From Hymenobacter duratus (GTDB lineage: Bacteria > Bacteroidota > Bacteroidia > Cytophagales > Hymenobacteraceae), in contig NZ_JACWZZ010000006.1 in NCBI RefSeq assembly GCF_014698995.1, positions 26,222-90,221 of the forward strand: a DNA stretch of 64,000 nucleotides, given 5' to 3'. Below the pieces are notes generated by a model. That model had not been told where the DNA came from. It was given only the letters and a program-made list of their open reading frames with translations, and did no database searches. Positions 9,001 to 17,308 of this stretch are shown here, piece by piece. Each line of letters begins with the position of its first letter. Positions within the stretch are counted from its first letter, which is position 1. The position numbers were made by a program, and so were the translations under genes.

Positions 9001-11087
9001 TTCGATGCCAAGTAGGTGCGCTGAATGCAGGCGGTGTGAAGCAGGCGCAGGCAGCGGCCCAGCAGTCGGGCCTCTCCACTGAGCAACTCGCGCTCAAACT
9101 GGTCAAAAAAGACCTGGGAATTTGACGAGCGAAAGACGGCGACCAGGGTCTCATCAAGCCAGTATTTTTCGGTCGAAGACTCGCTGAGCACTTGGCTGAG
9201 CAGGGGCAGTACGCTCGCTACGTCTTCCGTTACCATTTCCTCCACCCACAGGCGAAAGCCCCGGCGCAGGGCCGGGCTGCTGCCAATGGCCGCAAAAAAA
9301 ATCGCCACTCCCTGCTCCGGTCGCCATTCGCCATGAATAAACCTCACCAAGGCTAAGTCCTCCAGCACGTCGTGTGTAGGCGAAAACCCTCTTTCCCGCG
9401 TGTTCTGTACCTGAAACAGCAAATCGTCGCGCACCAATGCCTGCAACGCTGCTTCGTCCTGGTCTTCGGCTCCCACGGACATGGCCAGCCGCTGCGCCCG
9501 CCGTAGCACAATGGCTTGGAATGCTCGCCCGCGCTTGCGGGGCAGGGTCACATCCTGCTGGTTGCGTGCATCTTCAACCACGTATTCCCACAGTTGGGCT
9601 TTAAACTCTATCAGAGAAGCCGCCGACAAATCATCGAGCGTTTTGCGCGATAGCGCAACGGCCAAATCCAGGTACTTCAAGCTGCGCAGCAGCTCGCGGA
9701 GCTTTTCATTGCCCAGCAGTTGCGGAAGCTTCGGCGCCTGCGTGCTCAGGCTGGTCAGTTCCTCGTCCGAGAGTTGCGGTACGGTGACGCAACTGCTTTT
9801 CTCCAGTCGGTAGCGGTTGATGAGCAGTTCCACGGCGTATTGGCGGGCCGTCAGAACCAGCTTGACATCGCTGAAGTCTTTCACTAGCGCGAGCAGTTGG
9901 TGAAAAGCATCGTCAGCTGGGCCTTCCAATAGCTTTTCAGCGCTGTCAATGTAGAGTACCTTTTGTGGGAGCAGGGCCCAGCAAGCAAGCAGGCTGGGTA
10001 GCTCTTCCTGAATTCCCTGTTGAGTAAAGAATTGAACCAGGGTAGGTAAGTTGAATTGTTCCGCCCTAAATGCCCAGTAGCCACTGCCCGAAACGTATTC
10101 GGCTAATACGTCTCGCACCAGCGCTGATTTGCCGACGCCAGCTCCCCCAGTCACCAAGACTACCTGGCTTTGCTCCAGCGCCTGTAGTATCGTTGTTTTC
10201 CCTTCATGCCGGGGGAGAGTGACGCCGTCCACGGCATTTCTGAATGCGCCAGTCAGAACCCGGCTGTTAGCGGTCAGCCGCTGCACCGCTTGCCGGACCG
10301 GCCGCAGCCGCGTCGACGCGAATCGGCCATAAAGGGGACGAACTGGGAGGGCGGCGATATCAACCCCACCGCCGTTATTGTCCAGCTGCTCGGCTTCTTC
10401 CACCGCTTCCCGCCAAATGGCCAAGGGTGTAATCGTGTCCGGGTTGGGATTTGCCAAGTTGATGAGCTGCAGCAAAAAAGCTTCGTCCACGCTACCGGTC
10501 GATTTCAAGTCATAATCTAGCAACTCCACACAGCGCAAAAAGCGCCACAATTCATCATCGCTGATTACCCGGTTATTAACCTTGGCAAGCACGGTGCGAA
10601 ATACCTCGATTCGGGTTTGCTTCTGTTGCGATAAGCCGACCTCTTGGAAGAAAGCCGCACTAGAAGAATTGAACCGTGCCCAGTTCAGCACAATCTTAAT
10701 GTGATTGTGCTCATCCTTAGTCAGATTGCTCTTTACAATGACCAATCGGTCATAACTGGAGTCAAATAGGCCTGCGGCCTGATAATCCTCCCAAAACTGC
10801 TTCAGGACTTTTTCAAATGACTCGTTGCCAGCACTAAAAGTCAGGTTGTGCTTGATTTGAAGCAGCAATCGGTGTTGCTGGCCCGTTTCCGACTGTGCCG
10901 TTACCAGCAAGTCGTCCGTAGCGTACCCCAAATCAGTAGTTTGAAAATTCAGCTTCGTTATGCGCGCATCAGGGATGCATGGTGTTGCTCCGCCCGTCAG
11001 CAAGCCTACCAAAAATGCCGCCTGAATGTACTGTTCAAAATTGGTGCCCAGGCCTCCGGTGGAAGTAACGCTACTATGGTTGGGCAT
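6057..11087 (-). CDS. Avs-like STAND NTPase with N-terminal nuclease domain (putative antiviral sensor)
   Basis: A 1676-residue protein. Residues about 11-140 form a restriction-endonuclease-like domain: GTNFEQYIQAAF, then TDDLLV (D58/D59) and QIK (77-79), the usual acidic and Q-x-K residues of PD-(D/E)xK nucleases of the Mrr/DUF4297 kind. A STAND-type NTPase follows: Walker A GGAGVGKS (314-321), Walker B VLYIDSAEK (D381) and sensor-like LTARQY (R415). The remaining ~1200 residues are helical and lack recognisable motifs, as expected for a target-sensing C-terminal region. This layout matches antiviral STAND (Avs) and related defence proteins, which recognise a phage protein and then activate DNA cleavage. 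It is divergent from the equally large TPR-PIN gene and lies next to a tyrosine recombinase. By eye it is less GC-rich than the plasmid backbone, which suggests separate acquisition. The target is unknown. Confidence 0.75.
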   Translation of the reverse strand: MPNHSSVTSTGGLGTNFEQYIQAAFLVGLLTGGATPCIPDARITKLNFQTTDLGYATDDLLVTAQSETGQQHRLLLQIKHNLTFSAGNESFEKVLKQFWEDYQAAGLFDSSYDRLVIVKSNLTKDEHNHIKIVLNWARFNSSSAAFFQEVGLSQQKQTRIEVFRTVLAKVNNRVISDDELWRFLRCVELLDYDLKSTGSVDEAFLLQLINLANPNPDTITPLAIWREAVEEAEQLDNNGGGVDIAALPVRPLYGRFASTRLRPVRQAVQRLTANSRVLTGAFRNAVDGVTLPRHEGKTTILQALEQSQVVLVTGGAGVGKSALVRDVLAEYVSGSGYWAFRAEQFNLPTLVQFFTQQGIQEELPSLLACWALLPQKVLYIDSAEKLLEGPADDAFHQLLALVKDFSDVKLVLTARQYAVELLINRYRLEKSSCVTVPQLSDEELTSLSTQAPKLPQLLGNEKLRELLRSLKYLDLAVALSRKTLDDLSAASLIEFKAQLWEYVVEDARNQQDVTLPRKRGRAFQAIVLRRAQRLAMSVGAEDQDEAALQALVRDDLLFQVQNTRERGFSPTHDVLEDLALVRFIHGEWRPEQGVAIFFAAIGSSPALRRGFRLWVEEMVTEDVASVLPLLSQVLSESSTEKYWLDETLVAVFRSSNSQVFFDQFERELLSGEARLLGRCLRLLHTACIQRTYLASKATGLVAPIGSGWAAALGFCARHLDQVEHCPFDTVQLLRSWKAAIGMPQDELPAGAPAAASIVFYLFEQLEQGHNLWRIAADGDSLDGLVTLAFEVAELAADQLRGLLQRAITPETDADGHRRTNLHEKLVSRCLSGMATAQVCRYLPEVVVEVLNHEWRARPRQTQPDHYFSFQEPLNREEQYGIASGLSLDSASIFNTPVWNLLQYRAEVGIPFVVDLVNYCTQAYRQNRGQDEALTTHTFTTTNGTLLTQYGSHTLWDAYRGRGYVPAVLASVLMSVEKFFLESAPGEQLNHWFEYVLTRSESVALTGVLASAAMARPEEFEGRWVPLLSVQEFIEWDASRAHAEYMSSFGFGDTDNHLARWERAESNKLPHRQGYFNGLGSFVAHYLAHQGEHSAQILAILDLHQAAVTDATNLFWRKQLNEMDLRTWQVTIDKEQNLATMQPAYDAPVQTMLTEHEPYAAAQSQQLRMAAQIGDFLDGKPNAAWEVDTWLQINAEYTRPGRKASDRNRLVGLAMLGLTHFSDSLDVDQTNWCWNTLRSCLEFKLATMNDHEMNVVFDERNNLFDEEHLFQCFSLLYGFAPDETAEQSALLLLLRTITAPLYEHKQKYLFSHLRGVFFTKYPELLPTIWAIVVEQARQVATVRAADNYHHISRADSEAAKLASLTTLLAGPIPAAAIDQLCPPAYDPELLVRALLLIPPATSVPLLTSYFLQMTHLLVADLSLPKHPSYSRDRDEERKFGISQLFSIRTAVGQIMLFNDTDLAKSLLETLLRGLNQQPVGRFSTADEFLDFVKNILTRVIIELDLLGSTSANATEQANRTQHFWQLWEHLLSLLITPATLPLAPLALLDIQWEPTFTHWQPFETGQTYYQRAVQQFGPTHLRSWLKVLATVGNKTMLPQALPSLVEICRNHPEQVAALYHPGVAGLFVERLFQYHMRAIQQRDYYLTSFMWVLDTMVNFGSSTAYLVREDAVTFKGN

Positions 11088-11235
11088 AAGACATCAGAGT
11101 GAAAGGTATCGAAGGTTGTAGAAGGGCGGAGTAGCTGCTAATATCTCTAGTGTTTGGGCATCCTGATGTGGCTCTTTAAGTCGAGGAGCACTCAGTTTAT
11201 GCTAACTTAGTTGGCAAGTAAAGCATATTCAACGC
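11088..11235. promoter_or_regulatory. Divergent promoter region of the putative defence island
   Basis: A 148-bp gap separates the start codons of the STAND nuclease (minus) and the TPR-PIN gene (plus), so both promoters must lie here. A -7-like TACCTTTC (minus, 11108-11101) is close to the STAND ATG. No clear operator palindrome was found. Shared regulation is inferred from the arrangement alone. Confidence 0.4.
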
Positions 11236-14200
11236 ATGGAAACAGTAACTACAGCCGTTATCGTCACGTCAGCATGGAGTTTTCTCGATTCAATAGGGTT
11301 GAACCCGATTTCGTTAGCTCAAAAAGAAGCGGGTAAGCGGGTTACGGATTATGTCAAAAACTTGGTCACGACCAAGCCTACCTATAAAAATCGGCTGGCG
11401 GCCATTATCGAGCAGCTGCTGGCCGAGTACCGTACGGAGTACAGCACAGCGATAGATGACCGACAATTCTACTTTTTCCAATCCGCTTTCCTCTGGGAGA
11501 CTGCTTTAACTTACGAGCTATTCGAGCAGGATTCTCCGCTTAAGCCAGAAGACTTCCCTGCGCTGCCGAATATGCGCCCGCCCACCGTCGAACAACTCAC
11601 GGATTTTTCGGCCCGATTGCGTGCCGCCATGAAAGCCGACAGGGAGCTGGAAAAGCGTTTTCTCGAAGAAAATTACAAAGCCATTACAGTGCATTTTGCC
11701 CTGTCGGCCCAAGGGCAGCTACAGGAGGTGCTGGCTCAAACGACCGAACTACTTGCCCGCCACGATGCCCAAAGCATTGGGCTGGTAAGTGCCGTGCTTG
11801 ATGCCATTGAGCGCGATTTGGCTGCTTACAAACCCGTGACAGCCCAACGCCAACTGCACAACCTAGAACGGGTCATAACCCGCTACCTATCTGGTGAGCA
11901 CGCGCTAATGGCTAGGCTCTATTTTTTGCTGGGTCGCACCCATCAGGAGATGGGCGAAATAGCGCTGGGTGACCGATTCATGGTACGGGCCTACCTGCTG
12001 CAACCCGACAATCTTCCTTATACGGAAGAAGCTGCGCGGGCCTACGTTAATCAAAAACAGCTGTCGGCAGCGCAAGCTGTCCTAGAGACAATTGAGCGTC
12101 TCGACCCATTTAATGCCCCAACTGCTGCTGTCCGACTAGCCTTGGGCAAGCCAGATGAATTCGACCAGAATCTACGGGCAGTGCCCGAGTTTATTGCGCA
12201 AGATGAGCGGTTTAAACTGATGGCCCTGTCGCTGCTGGTTGACGGCACGGCCAGCGGTGCGGTGGTGGCAAGCCGGCTACTGGAGAAAGATTTACGGTCT
12301 TACCAACCCAGTACCCACCTCACCCCCGAAAACCGCCGTTTTCAGGCTACCCTGGCCCTGTTTGTCATTGAGAGAGGACTGCGACAAATGTCGCCAGTCA
12401 TCGTGTTAAATGACGGCCCATCGCTTCTGGACAACGCTGATATGCGGGCCGCCCATAAAGTATTGCAGCAATACACCGACCTGCTACAGCCTACTGAAAA
12501 GTCGCCTGTGCTGACGCACTACCATTTCGTGCGGGGAGTAGCGGGCTGGCTACTCTTGGCTGACATTTCGGAATACGACGAGCTACGTCGTCGCTTTCCC
12601 AGCTTACCGGTAGAAGAGCGTCAGCGCTATGCCAATCAGTTGGTTTTTGCCCTCTACCAAGCTAAGGAATACGAAGCCGTTCTGGAAATAATCGCCATGC
12701 TCGACACCCGAGCAATACCTGAAGTAGGGTTCCTGCGCTATTACACGCTACGACAGCTGAAACGGCCAAAGGAGGAAGCCCGCGCCGCACTAGGCAAACA
12801 CCTGGACGAAATAGAGCACCTAGATGATTTTGTGTTTTTTAGGGCGCTGATTTACCTGGAACACTGCGACTCAGTGGCTGACCGACTGGCGTTTGTAGAG
12901 AAGTGCATCCAACGGCAACAGGTCCCCTCTGGGCTTCCTGCGTTGGTACTGCAAGCCCAGGCGCTGGTAGCCGACCCAGACCAACAAGAAGAAGTGAGGC
13001 GACTGGTCGACGAAGCCAATGCTTTGCTTCGTGCTGATACAGACACGGTGTACAGGCAAGCCTTGGCCAATTTATATCACGAACTTAAAGACTATGAAGC
13101 GACAGCTGCTGTGCTAGAAGGGTGGCCAGGCTATCCGCAGAGCTTAGAGCAAGGAGCCGAGTGGCTCCGGCTAACCAACCAGTATCACCGGCGTAGTGAT
13201 AGTGCCGCGTTGCGCGAAGAGCTTCGTGCCTGGCGGTTGCGCTACGGCATCTTCACGGAGTTCTGCAACTGGGAAATCCAGCTGGCAGAAATGCTGCACG
13301 ACTGGCCGCGCATCTTGGAAGTAGTGGAGGCCGCTACGGGCCACGTCACCGACGCCTCGGGCCTGCGGTGGGCCAAGCTACTGGCGCTGTATAAGTCGAA
13401 GCGCAGCGGTGAGCTTCAGACCGAGTTGGAAGATATCCTGCAAAATCCAGCGATGCTACGCCGGAAGCACCTATTCAACGTGGCATCAATGGCCGCTCAC
13501 ATCGGCCACCTGGATTGGGCGCAGCAATTGCTGTACCCTCACGCCAGCAGGCGCGACGACATGGTTGCGCGCGGCAAGTATATCCAGTTCGCGCTAAACC
13601 AACCTCGCAACAGCCCGCCGCCCCCCGATTACGACCGTGCAGCCCTCAATACGGTCGTGCATTACACGGTCAACGGTAAACCTCAGCGGCGCATCGCTCT
13701 AACGCAAGAAACGATGGACGGAGGCCTAAGTGTCTGGGCAAAAGAGTTGGTAGACAAAGAAAAAGGCAAAAAATACGTAATGTCGCATCCCACTACGGGC
13801 CGCGACCTGACAATAGAGCTGCTGGAAATTACCGACCTCTACGCGGGGCTTTTCAGAGATATTCTGGACGATGTAAAAGCTGGGGACCCCGAATTGCCCT
13901 TTGAGCAAATCGAGTTTGGCAATGGCAAAATCGAGCAACTGCACGCCGCCTTAAGTAGCGCCATGGGCGCCGAGGGCGCCGCTCGACAGGTACAGAACCG
14001 GCAACTCTTTGCTGAATATGCGAGTGGTCAAACCACATTCTCCGCCCTAGTGGTAGCTGTTTTCCACGGTAATTGCCTCGAAGCGTACCAAGTGCTTACC
14101 GAGCAGAGCCAGCCCGATGTGCCAGGGTTGGTAGTGTCCCCGCGCAGTTTATTCGCGGATGTAGTCATAAATCCTGACAACCTGTTCATTCTGGATTGGA

Positions 14201-15084
14201 CTTCCCTGCCGTTACTGCACCGGATGAGCAAACAGCTAGGAATAATGCCCAAGACTAAGCTGGGCATCTCCCTGCATGTGGTAGAGCTTCTGGAGCAAAA
14301 GCTACAGGAAATGCGCCGCTCGCAGCCAGTTGAAATGACGGTCGAAATCATTGGCGATATCGTGCGGCCGCACTTCTACCCGCCCGAAATGCATGAACGT
14401 CACATCACTTACCTCACGGAGCTATTGGCATGGATTGAAACCCACTGCACAACGCGTATCGTGGCCGAGAAGCTCGATGCCCTTCGGCAGGCGTCCTTGC
14501 GGGAAGGCGCGCACGAAGAGCACACTCAGTACATGGTAGATACTGCCTTTTTGGCTGCCGTACCCGATACGATGCTAGTATCGGATGACTCGACTTTTCT
14601 GCAGCTATCCTTACGGCCCGGCAACACCATCAGCACAGAGGCCTTTCTTCTGGCTCTGTACCCAGAGGAGTTTGAGACTGTCATTCAGCCCAAGCTACTT
14701 GATTTTCACTACCTCGGCCTTACGATTAGTTCAACACTGCTGCTACAGGAACTCAAAGTGGCGGGTGGGCAATTTACCGGCAGGGCGTTGCAGTGCTTGA
14801 AGTGTCTTCCGCGGCAAATGCTGAGCGAACCAAGCTCGATGGCCGATATGATTGTCGTGCTACGAGAGATATATTTAATGGGTAGCCTATTGCCTGCTCA
14901 TAAAAGCAGGGCTGCAACTACCATTCTCACGGCTTGCTTCACCTACCTGCCGCTAAACCAAAGCATCCTAACGCTGCTAAAACAGTTTATAAGTCTTAAA
15001 TTCATGCTATTGCCAGAACCTATGCGGGCCGTGTTGAAAGACTTAGAGCAAGCGTGGCAAATAGCAACAGCAGGGCGAAAATGA
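11236..15084 (+). CDS. Giant TPR-repeat protein with C-terminal PIN-like RNase domain
   Basis: A 1282-residue protein. The N-terminal ~170 residues are a helical region of unknown fold starting with a hydrophobic segment (TAVIVTSAWSFLDSIGL). Residues about 190-850 are built of TPR-like helical hairpins, for example RAYLLQPDN, AAQAVLETIERLDPFNAP and LYHELKDYEATAAVLEGW. From about residue 975 there is a PIN-like domain: LFILDWTSLP (D987) near its start and MLVSDDSTFL (D1117/D1118) near its end, the positions of the acidic metal ligands in PIN ribonucleases. I infer an RNase held in check by, or sensing through, the TPR part. It is divergent from the STAND nuclease and shares its lower GC. The family is not one I can name; a defence role is inference from context. 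Confidence 0.65.
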   Translation: METVTTAVIVTSAWSFLDSIGLNPISLAQKEAGKRVTDYVKNLVTTKPTYKNRLAAIIEQLLAEYRTEYSTAIDDRQFYFFQSAFLWETALTYELFEQDSPLKPEDFPALPNMRPPTVEQLTDFSARLRAAMKADRELEKRFLEENYKAITVHFALSAQGQLQEVLAQTTELLARHDAQSIGLVSAVLDAIERDLAAYKPVTAQRQLHNLERVITRYLSGEHALMARLYFLLGRTHQEMGEIALGDRFMVRAYLLQPDNLPYTEEAARAYVNQKQLSAAQAVLETIERLDPFNAPTAAVRLALGKPDEFDQNLRAVPEFIAQDERFKLMALSLLVDGTASGAVVASRLLEKDLRSYQPSTHLTPENRRFQATLALFVIERGLRQMSPVIVLNDGPSLLDNADMRAAHKVLQQYTDLLQPTEKSPVLTHYHFVRGVAGWLLLADISEYDELRRRFPSLPVEERQRYANQLVFALYQAKEYEAVLEIIAMLDTRAIPEVGFLRYYTLRQLKRPKEEARAALGKHLDEIEHLDDFVFFRALIYLEHCDSVADRLAFVEKCIQRQQVPSGLPALVLQAQALVADPDQQEEVRRLVDEANALLRADTDTVYRQALANLYHELKDYEATAAVLEGWPGYPQSLEQGAEWLRLTNQYHRRSDSAALREELRAWRLRYGIFTEFCNWEIQLAEMLHDWPRILEVVEAATGHVTDASGLRWAKLLALYKSKRSGELQTELEDILQNPAMLRRKHLFNVASMAAHIGHLDWAQQLLYPHASRRDDMVARGKYIQFALNQPRNSPPPPDYDRAALNTVVHYTVNGKPQRRIALTQETMDGGLSVWAKELVDKEKGKKYVMSHPTTGRDLTIELLEITDLYAGLFRDILDDVKAGDPELPFEQIEFGNGKIEQLHAALSSAMGAEGAARQVQNRQLFAEYASGQTTFSALVVAVFHGNCLEAYQVLTEQSQPDVPGLVVSPRSLFADVVINPDNLFILDWTSLPLLHRMSKQLGIMPKTKLGISLHVVELLEQKLQEMRRSQPVEMTVEIIGDIVRPHFYPPEMHERHITYLTELLAWIETHCTTRIVAEKLDALRQASLREGAHEEHTQYMVDTAFLAAVPDTMLVSDDSTFLQLSLRPGNTISTEAFLLALYPEEFETVIQPKLLDFHYLGLTISSTLLLQELKVAGGQFTGRALQCLKCLPRQMLSEPSSMADMIVVLREIYLMGSLLPAHKSRAATTILTACFTYLPLNQSILTLLKQFISLKFMLLPEPMRAVLKDLEQAWQIATAGRK

Positions 15085-15133
15085 AGCTGAATTCTTGAAT
15101 CCCTGAATTTATATTATATGGGCCTTTAACTTG

Positions 15134-16093
15134 TTACAAGCCTAATTTTTGTGCTGCATTATGTTGCCGTACATTATCAAGACGAGTGTAACGACGAATC
15201 ATTTCGCTAGTCTTGTGCTTCGTCTGGTTCATCACCTCGCTGTCGTCGGCGCCGTTGAGCTTGGCCACCGTCACGAACGAGGCCCGCAGCGAGTGGGCCG
15301 TAAACTTCGGGCCCAGGTGCCGCTGCACAATTTTGTTGAGGTGCACATCGGTCAGCCGCCGGTCCGTGAGTCGGCTGCCCTTGCGGAACGAGACAAGAAT
15401 GGGGCCCGACGTGCGCTCCAGTAGTCGTAACCAAGCCTGCAGCGTGCGAATGGGGCAAAGGGCGGGGTCCGGCGAATAAAAAATGGCCTTTTCCTCCGCT
15501 TGACCCAACTGGTTGGTCTTGCTGCGCTTTAAGTTGATGGTGAGCCCTTCCTCGGAAAACGTCAAGTCATCCAAGTCCAGCGCCGACAACTCAGACCGGC
15601 GGAATGCCCCTGTAAAGCCCAGCAGCAAAATGACCTTATCGCGCAAGCCCGCCGGCGTGCTGGCATCGAGGTGCTTGAGGGTGCGCTTGAAGCTGGCCAG
15701 CGAAAACGCCGGGGCCTGCTTTTGCCTTACGCCTTTCAATCGGCTGATGCCTTCCATCAGCACCTTGAACTTCTTGTCGTCCGTGGGCGAGGCCAGGTCG
15801 CGAAGCGCGTGGGCCTTGCTAATAGCCGCGCAGCTGCGCTGAATAGTCGACACTTTTTTGCCGGTTTCGGCCAGGTGGGTCACAAAGCCCGCGAGCGTCT
15901 CCACCGAAGCCGGCAGCGCGACCTGTCCGTGCGTGGTGCACCACTCGGTGAAGCGGCGCCAATCGCCGGCGTACGCCCGGGCCGTGTTGGGCGCGCCTTG
16001 CAAGCCAGCCTCAACATACCGAGTTGTGTGCTCGGTCAGGTGCGCCAGACCGGCGGAGGTGTGCGAAGTGGTAACAGTAGGAACGGAACTCAC
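15134..16093 (-). CDS. Tyrosine recombinase (plasmid or cassette integrase/resolvase)
   Basis: A 319-residue tyrosine recombinase with an N-terminal SAM-like core-binding domain (about 25-105) and a complete catalytic set: R165 in GAFRRSEL, K192 in RSKTNQ, H267 and R270 in AHSLRAS, H293 in TKHKT, and nucleophile Y302 in RRYTRLD. It starts at a GTG at 16093. Small single-subunit enzymes of this type resolve plasmid dimers or integrate mobile cassettes. It converges with the TPR-PIN gene (49 bp apart), so it may either belong to the plasmid backbone or have brought the defence pair. A perfect dyad that could be its crossover site lies 59-93 bp upstream. Confidence 0.9.
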   Translation of the reverse strand: MSSVPTVTTSHTSAGLAHLTEHTTRYVEAGLQGAPNTARAYAGDWRRFTEWCTTHGQVALPASVETLAGFVTHLAETGKKVSTIQRSCAAISKAHALRDLASPTDDKKFKVLMEGISRLKGVRQKQAPAFSLASFKRTLKHLDASTPAGLRDKVILLLGFTGAFRRSELSALDLDDLTFSEEGLTINLKRSKTNQLGQAEEKAIFYSPDPALCPIRTLQAWLRLLERTSGPILVSFRKGSRLTDRRLTDVHLNKIVQRHLGPKFTAHSLRASFVTVAKLNGADDSEVMNQTKHKTSEMIRRYTRLDNVRQHNAAQKLGL

Positions 16094-16151
16094 GGCAGCC
16101 TATATATAAGGAGTGAAAACGCGAAAAATGGGCGGTTCTCAAAAGTAGTGA

Positions 16152-16186
16152 ATAAGGTATGATAACTAAGACTTATCATACCTTAT
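16152..16186. promoter_or_regulatory. Perfect 14-bp dyad, candidate recombination site
   Basis: ATAAGGTATGATAA (16152-16165) and TTATCATACCTTAT (16173-16186) are perfect inverted repeats around the 7-bp spacer CTAAGAC. Arms of 11-14 bp flanking a 6-8-bp spacer are what simple tyrosine-recombinase core sites look like. It lies just upstream of the recombinase start, so autoregulation is an alternative. The rest of 16094-16360 holds nothing I can support. Confidence 0.6.
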
Positions 16187-16360
16187 CGAAAAAAGAGTTG
16201 GCTCAGCGTTGCGCGAGAACTTTGGCATCTTAAGTAACAAGTACGACGTCCCAACTTGCTGCCTACCCATTCATGTAGCCCCATGTGAGAATTAGACACA
16301 AAGCGACTTGTCAGTACATTTACCAACCGCTACTCTGTCTTTTCCGCTGGCTTACTCTGT

Positions 16361-17281
16361 ATGGTAAAACTTTACTTTCTGCAGTTCCTACTCCTTATTA
16401 GTACTGTTACCGCGCTGGCCCAGCGTCCCAAGCCGGCCGCGGTAACGCTTCCTCCAGCCGATACCGTCTACTTCGACCGGGACTGGGAGCGCACCGAAAC
16501 GTTGGAGGAAGTGGCCTACGCCCGTATTGCCCGCCACGACGCGGCTGGTAAAACCGTGGGCACGGTGCGCGACTATTTCTACCCTTCCTGGCAAAAGCAG
16601 TGGGAAGGCAAGATGGTTAAAGAGCACCCCGACGTGCCTTCAGGGCTGTGCACGGGCTGGCACGAGAACGGAAAGCTGAGCTTTCGGGGCACGTACGTCA
16701 ACGGCGCCCAGCAATCCGACTTTCGCAGCTGGCACGACGACGGCCGCGAAATCAAATGCACATACGCCGTGGAGGATGCCCTGCCGCTCAGCAGCGCGGA
16801 GATTCACTGCAGCAACTGCATGCACCTGAGCCGGAAAGTGTTTGAAATCGACGTACCCGAGGGCACGGTAGGCATCGTGTACAAGCTCGACATCCGTGAC
16901 GGCCACCAGCCCGCTTCCTGGTCCACGGCCTTGAGCATGGCCGCGGCTTTGAGCAATCCGGCCACCGGTACGGTGGCCCTGTTGTCCATGGCTGCTTCCT
17001 CCTTATCGAAGCAGGACACCAAGCCGCCCACGACGTCCACCAAATGTCACTGGTACATCACCACGAATCCGGCAGCGGTGCAGCAGTTTCTGGCCACAAA
17101 AGGCTCGATAACCATTCCCAATTCCTGCCTGCGCATGGAAACCAATACCCCTCAGGAAACCCGGCCAATGTCGTTGCCTTCCGGAACGCGCCGCTTCTTC
17201 GTGTGCGTGAACAACGACAACTACACGACCGATGCCACGGCCACCCTCAGCGTGACAGCCTTGGTGAAAGCCTGCAATTAG
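16361..17281 (+). CDS. Secreted protein with MORN-like (YwqK-type) repeats
   Basis: A 306-residue protein with a signal peptide (MVKLYFLQFLLLISTVTALAQ). Residues about 90-135 contain two MORN-variant units, GLCTGWHENGKLSFRGTY and FRSWHDDGREIKC, of the sort found in YwqK-like and many Bacteroidota envelope proteins. The C-terminal half has no recognised domain; it includes CSNC and a hydrophobic stretch (SMAAALSNPATGTVALLSMAA). It converges with the multicopper oxidase gene and faces away from the recombinase, so it stands alone. Function unknown; a surface or periplasmic role is inferred from the signal peptide. Confidence 0.7.
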   Translation: MVKLYFLQFLLLISTVTALAQRPKPAAVTLPPADTVYFDRDWERTETLEEVAYARIARHDAAGKTVGTVRDYFYPSWQKQWEGKMVKEHPDVPSGLCTGWHENGKLSFRGTYVNGAQQSDFRSWHDDGREIKCTYAVEDALPLSSAEIHCSNCMHLSRKVFEIDVPEGTVGIVYKLDIRDGHQPASWSTALSMAAALSNPATGTVALLSMAASSLSKQDTKPPTTSTKCHWYITTNPAAVQQFLATKGSITIPNSCLRMETNTPQETRPMSLPSGTRRFFVCVNNDNYTTDATATLSVTALVKACN

Positions 17282-17308
17282 TCTTCCAACAGCCAGGCCT
17301 TTGGGCGC

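Noticed and set aside
11236..11300. Signal peptide or membrane anchor at the start of the TPR-PIN protein
   Set aside because: The hydrophobic segment is interrupted by polar residues and lacks a basic N-region. A cytoplasmic RNase is more plausible.
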